Assembly (NCBI GenBank): GCA_036924285.1
Contig: JAYKYS010000006.1
Coordinates: 21,488,001-21,552,000 of the forward strand
Direction: 5' to 3'
Length of the DNA stretch: 64,000 nt
Origin: Asterella californica
Lineage: Eukaryota; Streptophyta; Marchantiopsida; Marchantiales; Aytoniaceae
Position 1 is the first letter of the stretch. Each line of letters starts with the position of its first letter. The translations under genes were made by a program, and so were the position numbers. The notes beneath the pieces are model-generated. The model made no database searches. It was given only the letters and a program-made list of their open reading frames with translations, and was not told where the DNA came from. Below are positions 24,013 through 33,841 of the stretch, in pieces.

Positions 24013-24828
24013 TTAAAAATGGATACTGGGCGGATAAGTTGATACCAAGCCATCCCTGTAACGTACCTTTGAATAAAATTGACAGTGCATGCATGAGCTT
24101 ACAAAGTTCACCACATCCTGGTAAAGCCCTCTCCACCAATATCTCTCCTTCAGTTTTGTATAGGTAGCCCAAGCTCCCCGATGTCCGGCCCACAAGGTGT
24201 CATGAAACTCTTTCATCAGCCGTTGCTTGGTCTGCTGATCGTCTATAACTCGCAAAAGCGCTCCATCTCTTCTCTTTGGACGTTTCCAAAGATATCCATC
24301 TCGCAACAAGTAATCGTATGCCTTCCTCCTTATCTCTCTGAACTCTACATCACTCAAACCCTCATGTCTGTTCAAAGAACTCAGATAAATTCCAATGTCA
24401 CGTAACCTTCCCGTGTAGAACTCCTCTTTGAATGGCAGTGGCTCCAGATCCGAAGTTTGCTCACTACACCAAACATCTCTCTTCTCTTCGTTCTCCACCT
24501 CTGCAAACATTTCATCCTCATCTGTGTAACGAGCCCTAGACAACATGTCTGCAACTGGATTCTCTTTCCCGGCAATGTGTTTCAGCTCAGGGTTCAAACT
24601 CCGGATGTAAGCAATCCATCTCAACATTGCTATGTCTGGAGTACTGCAGTTTGCTATCATACCAAGCAAGGGTAAACAATCTGTTTCTAAAATCACATGA
24701 GTACCTATCAAGAACTCCCGATCTACCTTCATAGCAGTAACAGCTCCCCATAGTTCACGCTTTACTTGAGGATAGTTACGTTGTCTGTCTGTCAAAATTC
24801 GGGCTCCAAATCTAGAAACAAACCGCAT
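24013..24828 (-). pseudogene. Gypsy RNase H and integrase zinc-binding region
   Basis: The N-terminal part resembles the RNase H of gypsy elements (LETDCLPLLGM carries an acidic catalytic residue, and KHIAGKENPVADMLSR is the typical C-terminal block). It is followed by the integrase HHCC zinc finger (HDTLWAGHRG ... CMHC). The frame is entered by a frame change from the reverse transcriptase around 24829-24880 and ends at a TAA just before the integrase core. RNase H removes the RNA template during reverse transcription. Confidence 0.85.
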
Positions 24829-24829
24829 A

Positions 24830-25939
24830 TCATCTGCATCTTCCTGACCAACTGCCCATCCAATCGCCTTTGGACTCTACAGTTAGTATCACAGACCTTC
24901 CTCTTTGATAGTTAAGTCTCCTCAGTATGGGTGGAGACTTCAGAATCTCCTTCAGCCGTTCCATTGTCTCATGATGCTCTTGCCGCCAAGTAAACCTCTT
25001 CCTTTTTCTCAGAAGTGCATACAAAGGCTCAGCAATGTGTGCATAATGAAGAATACTCACGCGAAAGAACACACAAGCTCCTAAGAAACGTCGAACCTCA
25101 GTGATATTCGTACAGTCTGCTATCCTTGCTATAGCATCTACCTTCTCTGGGTTCGGTCTTCTTCCAAATGTGCCACACAAATGACCAACCACCATAACCT
25201 CTGACATCCCAAAACGAGACTTAGTACCTGATAGAGTGAGGTGTACCTCCTCCAGACGTGTTAGAATCCTACCCACGTCATGAATATGATCAGCAATAAA
25301 CTTCCTGCAACCACTGGAAGTCACAATCTCATCCTTGTCTTCCACCGGACAGCCTTTCATGGGAATGTCATCCAGAAATGGGATAGTGATCCCAGGTACA
25401 AATTCTCGCAACACCTTATGCATCGCGTTCTGCATATGTGCTACAGAGTTTGTTGCTCCCTGAGGAAGAGTGCACATCCGCATCAATCCCAAGGGCGTGC
25501 GCATGGTAGTCAAGTCTCTACTCTCCAAGGCAAGTTGAAACTGATCATAACCCGAAAACAGATCTCCAATAGAATAGACAGACCTCTCAGCAAACGCCTC
25601 AGCTATCTCATCAACCACAGGTCCTGTTCCCACGTTCCGAATCGTGATGTTGTTGGCAGGCTGCAAGTCTTGGATAAAGCGCAAAGCCCCTGACTTCTTA
25701 GGCACCGTGAACCATCGGCTGGAATACGGAGCCATGGAAGGCTCGAGGATACCCATCTGCATCTTCTCCTTCAATAGCTCAATGAGCTTTGGCAGCAAGG
25801 CACGAGGGACTGGAATCGGCTTCAAGTCCCAGGGCACATGAGGTACAATGAAGATAACCATCGGAGCTATCACACTAGGATCCACACAACCAATCTCTTC
25901 AGCTGAAAAAGAAAATGCTCTACCATGACTGACAATCAT
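24830..25939 (-). pseudogene. Gypsy reverse transcriptase
   Basis: A 369-residue frame with the standard RVT_1 landmarks: SIGDLFSGYDQF with Asp 126, LPQGATNS at 158-165 and the FLDD catalytic box at 188-191. The thumb and connection follow (RRFLGACVFFR, FTWRQEH). Both catalytic aspartates are present, so the core is well preserved. The upstream linker frame joins with a +1 shift near 25920-25940 and the downstream RNase H frame with another near 24829, so the polyprotein is broken on both sides. Confidence 0.9.
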
Positions 25940-26612
25940 CTGTTCTTAAAATCTTCTTCTCTACTTCAGTCAAGAAACCACCCCCTCCTATCTGGAGTTG
26001 TTTGAGTGTTTCCTGAGTAAACTGATGTCCTATTCGTCCAGGATTTCTGAGTACAAGCTCAGTGGCGGCTGACTCCATCTGCTGTTGCGAATTAACTGGT
26101 AATTGGGTCGCCACAGGCTTCACCTTCCTCGCTACAGCTTTATATTTGACGTGTACTTCTGCTTCCTGACGAGAGCCGCACCAACAGACTGCATCCTTCC
26201 ATTCATTCTCCAATCTCGGATGAAGGCGATATCGCAAGTACGAGACAATCTCCTCATAGACTTCAGGAGAATGGATGGGGATCGCCATCCTACCTCCCAA
26301 CTGTTCTTCCATCCTACCTACTTCATCTAGCCAACGAACAAAAGATTGTACATCGATAAACTCTTGATACACACCAGAAATCACTTCATTTTCCTCCAGA
26401 GCTCCTATACAGCGCAGATCAGCTATACGTTTCTCCACCTGCCTCCTACTCCTTTCAGTCAGATCTTCTACTCGTGTAAACTCACTCCAATCCTCACAAC
26501 TCAAACTCAACAACCCAGATCTCCAACTTGGTACTCTATATACATTCTCAGAACCTCGAGCAGCCTCTTCATTAGTCTCATGTGATCCCTTGGGCTGCTC
26601 AGGCGGGATCAT
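25920..26612 (-). pseudogene. Gypsy linker between protease and reverse transcriptase
   Basis: A 230-residue frame without catalytic motifs. Its second half contains KYKAVARKVKPVATQLP, a lead-in segment I associate with gypsy polyproteins before the reverse transcriptase. It is entered from the protease frame by a -1 shift at about 26663 and exits by a shift near 25930. A short Cys-rich patch (VCWCGSRQEA) may be chance. Confidence 0.6.
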
Positions 26613-26662
26613 AGTAGTCCTTGATCCTTCACTCCTGTCTTCTCGCTCTACAATAGTGGGTT

Positions 26663-26672
26663 CTAAAAACCC
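26663..26672 (-). promoter_or_regulatory. Possible -1 ribosomal frameshift site
   Basis: On the minus strand the protease frame reads GGT TTT TAG, and the heptamer GGGTTTT fits the X-XXY-YYZ slippery pattern. The next open frame (25920-26612) is exactly -1 and is open from this point. It could be a programmed site or a simple one-base indel in the T run. Confidence 0.35.
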
Positions 26673-28102
26673 TTACTTCTACAAATAGGGGAGTCCTTCA
26701 AGGTCTGCCTGTTTCGCTCATGGTTTGACCGAACAGTCAGAAATTGAACAGAACGTCTGTCATCAGGACTACGGATCCTAGCAAAGTGTGACCCATCGTC
26801 CATCACTTTGGTCTCCATGCGCACCGCAGTGATATAGGGTTGACCTAGAATGACTGGATACGAAGCAGAAGATTGCACAAAAAAGTGGTGATCTACTTCT
26901 ACATCACCTATCCTCACTCTCACGTTAGGACAAGCTCCGTACAACTCTCCCTTCTGGTTGTTAGCAGCACGCAGCACCCATCCATGATTCAGCTCGATAG
27001 ACCACAATCCTCTCTCATATATCTCTCGTGACATGATATTGATTTCGGATCCGTGGTCAACTAAAGCAGCAATAAGTTCAGGCAAACTTCCAAGACGTAC
27101 CCGTGTGGCAGTTGTAGCGCGAGCCCAATGCCTCTTCTTGAAGTCATTGTCAACAATTGGGCTCTCCCCATCAGCTTCATCATCATCAGCTTCAATAGCG
27201 CTAGTTCCAGCAACTAACGCCTCCTGCTGGTACCTCTTGTCACTAGTCTCCTGAAAATGCACCTTCCCAAACTCCACATCATTTACAGAAGCTCCTATCA
27301 CATCTATCATTTGGCTCTCTACCTGCTCAGATATGACTTGCCTCTTTCGTTTGATAACATCAATAATCAGCTCATGAAACTCTCTCTTTGCGATGCCAAG
27401 AACTTCTCGAAGCGAAAAATCAACCCGTGCACTCAACCCGTGCATCCTCTGCTCCAGAATGCTTTTAAGATCAGTGGAGGTCTCAATATCTGCAACCAGC
27501 TTGTAAGCAGACCCTTTCCTCTTTTCTTGAGCAGTGAACCTTCTGCCAGCAGTCGTTGGTTCCTGCTGTTGTCTCTGTACGTCCTCCATTGGACCTGGAG
27601 CAGGTGGTGGAGCCTGAGAGGTAGACGGGACATCCTCTGGAGGAGTCGCACGCCTTCTAGTGATCCTCCGTCCTTGTCCCTCTCTAGTCTCCTCTGGATT
27701 CCCAGTTTCAAGCTTAGAGGCATCTCGTTGTCTCTTCTCTTCCACAGAAGCGTCCTGCCAGTGAACATGCTTATCTACGTCCAAGAAAGCTTTAATGGAC
27801 GCTGTATCTACGGGATCTTTCCACCCTGTGACTCTACAGATAGTTTCCGCTCCTCTTTTCAACACCTCAGAAGGAGCCTCAGTACCACTCCTCTCAAGAG
27901 ACCTATCCAGCAAAGCAGGGCTGGAAGAAACTTCAATATGCCCAGCATACACATCAAGATTCATCGGTGGTACTGTTACTGTAGTTACTGTTGCAGTTGT
28001 AGCGACCTGAGGTAGACTCCTCATACCTCCTCGCCCAAACTGCGTGTTCAATGGCTCTCCGGTAGAAACAAGGTGCAGCCTACCATTCTGGTAGCGAACC
28101 AC
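26663..28102 (-). pseudogene. Gypsy Gag C-terminal region and aspartic protease
   Basis: This 479-residue frame continues the gag frame after an in-frame TGA at 28142-28144. The middle part is a charged, Pro/Gln-rich linker followed by a helical region. The C-terminal third holds the retropepsin: ALVDHGSEINIMS, where the usual Asp-Thr/Ser-Gly is Asp-His-Gly, then PVILGQPYI as the second hydrophobic-Gly block. The protease would mature the polyprotein. The frame ends at a TAG preceded by GGGTTTT. Confidence 0.8.
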
Positions 28103-28141
28103 ACCATCTCGTAGAGCAGCTGTAAGCTCTTGGCAATCTCC

Positions 28142-29212
28142 TCAAAGATGATCAGGACTGTCACACCAGATACACCTACGGACAGGAGCACCCCCTGGAC
28201 GAGCAGCACCAGGCGTTGGTGAGAGCTCTCTATGTAAATCAGCCAACTCTACCTTCAATTCACGCATATGTCGGATCAACTCCTCAATTTGATTGTGTTG
28301 ACCCTGGTTCTCAACCACCCTCTGAACAGGTACCCTCTGTGCAGGAACTGGCAGAACTGACATTGGAGGCGCTTCTACATGAATAACAGGTCTAGGAGCA
28401 AGAGCCGGAGGCTGCTGTACCTGAGGAGCATAAGGTTGATGGATCACCTCTGCAAGCGGTCGTCCTCCTACGGCCACTTTCCCTCGTCTCTGCCTTGTTA
28501 GAATAGCCACAGCATCTTCCACTCTCCCCCAATCCATAGTAACACCTCCTTCAGCTGATCGATCTGCCAACATGAAGCATAATCGATCTGCTGTAGCCTC
28601 ATCGGTGGCTTGCAAGAAGAGCTCTGTCCTTCTAGCATCCAAGGTTATCCGTTCGAGCGTCGAAAGCTGTCGGTATCTTCGATCGAACTCTCTTAGCAAT
28701 TCATTCAACCCCATCCTATGGCCAGGTTGTTGCTCAATCCAATCCAAAAAAGTTCTCCTAGTAACTCTCTCAGAATCCTCCTCAAAGAATTCCTCTCGGA
28801 GAGCCCGCTCAAAACTTGTCCAAACACCAAGATTTCTCCTCTGTACGTCTCTGACTTGATCTCTCAACTCAAGAATCACAGCCAACTCAAAACTCCCAAT
28901 CATCTCTGCATCGGTCACCCTCACAAGCTCCATCTCTCCTCTGTACTCACGAAGATATCTAGAAATATCTCTGCCTTCAAATCTTCCACACCTATTCACA
29001 ATCGCCTGCAAAGCTTTTGTAGATTTCAACTCACCCCCTCCGACGATCGGATGTTGATGAACCAAAGCCGCAAGCGTCTTCAGTATCTCAGTAGTATCCA
29101 GACCTGATGATGCAGTGGCTGCTGAAGACGTTGGTGTAGCCGAAGGTGCAGCAGTAGATGTTGATGCTCCAGCCGTAGAGGCAGTAGCACCACTCCCGCT
29201 CTTGCGATCCAT
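28142..29212 (-). pseudogene. Gypsy Gag
   Basis: A 356-residue frame: a Ser/Thr/Ala-rich N-terminus, then a helical Gag core (RCGRFEGRDISRYLREYRGE, then MIGSFELAVILELRDQVRD), a Pro-rich stretch (about 270-300), and finally the start of a CCHC zinc knuckle (CIWCDSPDH). The in-frame TGA falls between the His and the last Cys of that knuckle, so the knuckle is split by the stop. Gag packages the RNA. It is closest in layout to the gag relic at 47.3-48.2 kb in this window. Confidence 0.85.
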
Positions 29213-29271
29213 CTTTTCTTGTATGCAAATCTCAACCTCAGCAACCTCAGCGATTAATCACCCCAAGATGG

Positions 29272-29289
29272 CTCTCGGTGGAAGCACCA
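29272..29289 (-). other. Candidate primer-binding site
   Basis: Six bases inside the 5' LTR the minus strand reads TGGTGCTTCCACCGAGAG. It begins with TGG as expected for pairing to a tRNA CCA end. I did not assign the tRNA. Confidence 0.5.
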
Positions 29290-29295
29290 CATTTA

Positions 29296-31293
29296 TGTCG
29301 AGGAGAGTCCTTCTCAGGAAGGGCGAGCCTTCTAGCTGTGATAGATCGCGAGATAGAAGTAGAGATTGTACCAAGACAAGAGCCAAGCAGGAGATCGCAA
29401 TGGCTGAAGTCACCCACAGAGACTATGACTATAGATTACTTACTACTCAACAGATCAAGTCTCAAGTCTCAGGAGACAGATCCACCTTCATACACAACAG
29501 ATAGGAGAAACCTGAACTCACGATGCTTTATTTCTCTTCCAAACACACTCAATAGTCCTCTACATATATCAATTTACAACCTATCTCTACTCAACTCCTT
29601 ACGTTGATCACCGCAGATGCCAAACAGCCAATTCCCACTCAACTAGTCTTTTCTCCAGCAGATTTCTCTCCAGAACCTACAGCCGATGAAGATTTGAAAC
29701 TCCAACGCCTTGTATCCCTACCTACGACAGCTTCAGCACTGAAATTTCTCAGAAAACCTGACCTTCTCAGTCTCAGTCCCAATCCCTCCACTCAAATAAT
29801 GCTCTCTTTCCACCAAATTCACCTCAATTCAAGTCTGGTAGGTGAAATTCAGACCCCAAACTCTTAATCTTCTCTCTGCGTCAACCTTCCAACTGAAAAC
29901 TATCAAGAATTTAATCCAACGTCAATCAAGAGTCCCTTGCAGATTATCAAAACAATCTCCTTCAATAAAACTACCTCCTGTCCGATCAGAAGAAATTCTG
30001 CCTCCAAACTGCTCTCAGTCCCCCAAATACTTGTCCGTCCCTCCGTCACGATCATCCAATTCCTCAATTCAGTTCTATCAGAAAAATTGATCTCCCTCAG
30101 CCTCTAAGCTTCTCCTTCCGCTTCAGCTCCCAGCTCTCTGTAAAAAAATCTCTTCTAAAGATGTCCCCCGATCTCCAGCCGTCGCAGGTATTTAACCTAA
30201 AAGCTTAAGGGCCTAGCTAAGCTGCCCCTTGCTGTCCTTATAAGTAAAGTCGCTTATCACAAGCAGGCCCCCAGCTTAAGCTGTCCCCCTCTGTCCTTAC
30301 GTACAAAACTCTTCTTGCAAAACTGACCCTTTTTTTAAATAAAACTGCACAGCTGCCTTTGTAAAGCAGACTCCTTCACTGTAAAACGTCACACTGCTTC
30401 CTTCGCCATTTCTAAACCGACTCGATGGATAAATAACAGATTGACAAAAGTTTCCCGTGCCCTTGATGCCATCTTGAATATACTACAAGCCATCCAATGT
30501 AGGCCGAAGCCCTAACACTTATGAGGCTGCCCCACAGGGCTTACAGCCCCCCCATATGCGCACCAGGTATCTCCCATAGTATATTCAGGATGGCATGCGG
30601 AAGCTTAGGCCAGGAAGCCCACGATTAAGGGAGATACCGGTCTCCCGCCCCTAGATATGCAGGACATGGCTGCACACCCAACATAGACTCCCATCCGGGA
30701 GGCCAACATGCCGGAATAGAAACCATAGGCCAGGAGGGATTGATCCTAAGACCACTTCCCTCCTAGGCAGGCGCCCTATCACTAGGATGGCCTTTGGTTC
30801 CGTTTAAAACTGTTAAACTTCGTGTACATATGCTTTTGCTAAGAAATTTTCTTATAAAGTCTTTACTAGCCTTCTCTATGCTAACTTCTGCATACAACTC
30901 CGTTTTTAATGAACAAGAAGCCAAAACTATAGTATTTGTGAACACCTACACGCTCACGCTATCAGATTCTGAGTTTGAGTCGCGAGCCAAGATTGACAGA
31001 TTTCTCTCTTTCATACATTTCTCAATCTAAAACCCGTACTAACTACTACTTAAAACACTTTCTGTCAAAACTGGAAGCAAGAAGTCGCTCTCCTCGCGGA
31101 GCTCTGCATTCTGATGCTCTTCGACCTCTTTCAAGGTGATATTTCAGTTTAAGCTAGGGGGCAGCTTGTCAAGCATGGCTCCAGCTTAGCTCCTGCCCAG
31201 CTTGATAAGCTAGGGCGCAGCTTCCCGAACAAATGCATGTTGAGTGTCTTCTGAAGTTTCGTTTCCGCACCTTTAACGTCATGCACTACGACA
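29296..31293 (-). repeat. 5' LTR of the gypsy element (right copy)
   Basis: A 1998-bp copy with TGTCG...CGACA ends, nearly identical to the left LTR. It lacks the extra 172-bp unit and the inverted segment seen there, so it probably represents the ancestral structure. Confidence 0.95.
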
Positions 31294-31365
31294 TTTGCTA
31301 AAAACGAAAAACCTGAGAGAGAGAGGAGACGAGAAGCTCTAGAAAATCTTGCAGAAGAAAAGACT

Positions 31366-31630
31366 GAGTCCCAATGACTCTCGAAGAGCTATGGGCGAGA
31401 CCCAAAGCTCTCTCTCCATGCTGGAGGGGAAAGAGCTCTTGTCAGCGCCGTTTGCATGCTGACAAGAGCCTCCTGACGTCCACACGTCAGGAGTTGCTGC
31501 TGCTGGGAATACTGTTTCTGGTAACCAGAAACAGTATCCGACAGCAGCAATAGTTGGTTGACGGAGATCAGCCATCCGTCGGCTTCTTGATTATTTCTCA
31601 CAAACAAGAAGCCTGCATCCCGTGCAGGCT
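31366..31630. repeat. Array of consecutive stem-loops
   Basis: Adjacent inverted repeats fill almost the whole stretch. Arms: 31366-31370/31376-31380; 31385-31390/31406-31411; 31414-31418/31422-31426; 31435-31446/31458-31469 (12 bp); 31470-31479/31484-31493 (10 bp); outer 31494-31502/31542-31550 enclosing 31509-31522/31524-31537 (14 bp, 1-base loop); 31560-31565/31575-31580; 31581-31589/31605-31613 (9 bp); 31610-31617/31623-31630. The stems differ in sequence from one another. The array starts about 70 bp beyond the gypsy 5' LTR. Its nature is unknown: a structured RNA, a cluster of inverted duplications, or part of an unknown element. Confidence 0.8.
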
Positions 31631-31639
31631 GTTTGTTCT

Positions 31640-33617
31640 TCTGTCTCACCACTCTTCTACCGTGAAGATCTTCGACACAAAAACGTTTCAAAATTCAAAA
31701 TTCAAGAATAGTTTTTTTTGTGGCTCAGATCCATTTTAGCTTTGTTTAAACGTTCACGGGCCGCTGAATATCCGTTGGAGCTCATCAAGAGCTCATTTCG
31801 TAAGTCTTGAACACGCTTTCATTCAAGCGTAAGATGAGTCGTTTTGATTGAGAAATAAAAACAAACCAGGTAGGTGCAGTTCAGGTGGGCTATCCCATCT
31901 TCACTAATTTCATTTAGTTCTCGAGTAAACTGATTAGAGGTGGATATCCCACCTCTTAAGTCGTGTCACTTGTGGTTTAATAGGATTTGTGATATTATGA
32001 TGGATCTGTGTTCAGTTTTTTCATTCACACTTTTCATATCCAATCTCATGGAATTAAATATGGACATTCTGTTTTCAGTTGCTTGCCTTTTTGGTTGTGA
32101 CCAAAATGGACAAGAAGCTTGTAGACTAAATAAAGCAAAGCTTTAATTCTTTGTTTGTTGATTTTCTGTTGTAAAATTTAATCGATGGAGAAAAATTATC
32201 GACGCGTTATATGCTTGCTTGCATCGCTTGTCAAGGATGGCAACAAGTACAAATTTCATATGTATTTATCTGTCCAGCTGCTTTTTTTCCTCGGTTCCAT
32301 AAGATGTTGGATTGTTTATTTTGACCTGCAGGTCGATGTTAAGTTCCAAAGTATAACAAACTTCCATGTTGTATTGTTGTCTAGTTGTTTTTTTATTCAT
32401 ATCAATTTTTCTTGTCTCCGTGTGGTTCTTGTTTCAAAACTTAGTATGCAATTTTCACCTTTTTATATATATATTTGGCTTTTCATGTACATTTTATGTA
32501 AAGATTTAAATTTCATCAATGCATAAGTCCTTTTCCTTGTTTTTTATTGATGACATGTTGAATGTTAGCTCGCACAAGATGTTTAGTTGTTTGTTTTCAC
32601 ATGAAATTCATACTCTGAGGTTTATTAATGAATATGTTTTATAAAATTGTGCAGAAAAATAAGACTTTTAATATTTAGTAAATTTAAAATATTTATAAAC
32701 CTAAAATATTAATTATATATTTTAAATATTAATTATTAATTATTAAAATAAATTATTTTTAATGTTTAAATAAATTTTGAAGTAGAAAATATGATATTTT
32801 TGTTAAAAAACCGTTTTTTGAAAATAATTTTGTATTTATAAATAATTACATTTAAATTAAAATTTTGAGAAAACATTAAAAATTAAAAAGCTTTTTGACT
32901 CGCACGTACGTCAAAATGCAAAAGAATTGTCCTTCCGAAAGTTCATATGGATATTCCGTGGATAACTTTCAACTTTTGTGTATCTTCTATTCAAGAGCAG
33001 GTTACTGCATCAAACGTCATGACTCACTTTTCAAGCCATTTTCGGAACCAAGTTCATATATTATGCGACATTTAAAGTGATCAAAGTTTTTTTATTGTCA
33101 CTCACGGCATCAATGCTTCAACCTGAACGAGTATAATTATGTTTTGTCCATGCTATAGCTATTCAATGGACTGTATGCACGAGTATGAATAGCCAAACGT
33201 GAATCTTTTAACTCTTTTGTTTTTTATCTCCTAATCATTTAACTCTAAATCGATCACCTGATGTTTTGTGAGATGTGCTTCAGATAAACTGTCACACCAA
33301 ACTCGGAAAATTCTGTCTATTTTTCTCGTCTCATATCTCATCTTCTAGCATCAAAAGATACACGAAATACGATTACTGAAGATAAAAATATTGAATTGAT
33401 CGATCGTGACACAAAAGCTTTGCATATTGTCTGTCCGGTAACACTTCTTAGCACTGAAACTTTAGTATGTTCAGTTTCTTCTACTCTTCAATCTATAATT
33501 TATCCAATAGTGACCACAAGCATCCAAGTAAAATTCTTAGTTTTGTTAACAACATCTTCATTATTACCTCCTCAGTTATATTTGAAACGTCTTCAGTCCA
33601 ATCAGAAATCTTCTTGT
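31640..33617. other. No identifiable gene
   Basis: AT-rich with short ORFs. A further small hairpin lies near 31935-31956 (AGAGGTGG arms). 32640-32900 is extremely AT-rich. No protein family is recognised. Confidence 0.5.
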
Positions 33618-33841
33618 TGTTACAATTGAAACATCTATAAGAAAAAGAGAGAGAGAATCGATGCAAGAGAGAGCAAGTATGTGTTAGTTAGCTGTTTATT
33701 GAATAATGAGATATGAGGTCCATAAGTCAGATATTTATTCTTTGATACAAGGGCAAACTAGGTCTGTCAAAGTGCACAAGCCCAAATATCCTGAACTAGT
33801 TGCTGTACTAAAGTTTATACTTAGACAACCTAATTCCAACA
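33618..33841 (-). repeat. 3' LTR of a Ty1/copia relic
   Basis: On the minus strand this 224-bp segment starts TGTTGGAATTA and ends AATTGTAACA, giving TGTT...AACA ends. It carries an AATAAA-like signal and directly follows the end of the copia RNase H. A short GGGAG purine stretch precedes it. No 5' LTR is visible beyond 36.57 kb. Confidence 0.65.

Larger units (their letters stand above)
20767..31293 (-). mobile_element. Ty3/gypsy LTR retrotransposon
   Basis: Two long direct repeats begin TGTCG and end CGACA and enclose gag, protease, reverse transcriptase, RNase H and integrase, in that order, on the minus strand. This is the Ty3/gypsy order. A purine-rich PPT abuts the left LTR and a TGG-starting primer-site candidate lies 6 bases from the right LTR, confirming the orientation. 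The coding region is broken by at least two in-frame stops and three frame changes, so the copy is not autonomous as it stands. I found no matching 5-bp target-site duplication: the flanks are CTCGT on the left and TTTGC on the right. Confidence 0.95.

Noticed and set aside
27257..28015. A 252-residue forward ORF
   Set aside because: It is the antisense shadow of the gypsy protease frame, whose motifs are clear on the minus strand.
31389..31691. A 100-residue minus-strand ORF
   Set aside because: It spans the stem-loop array. The inverted-repeat structure explains the sequence better than a protein.
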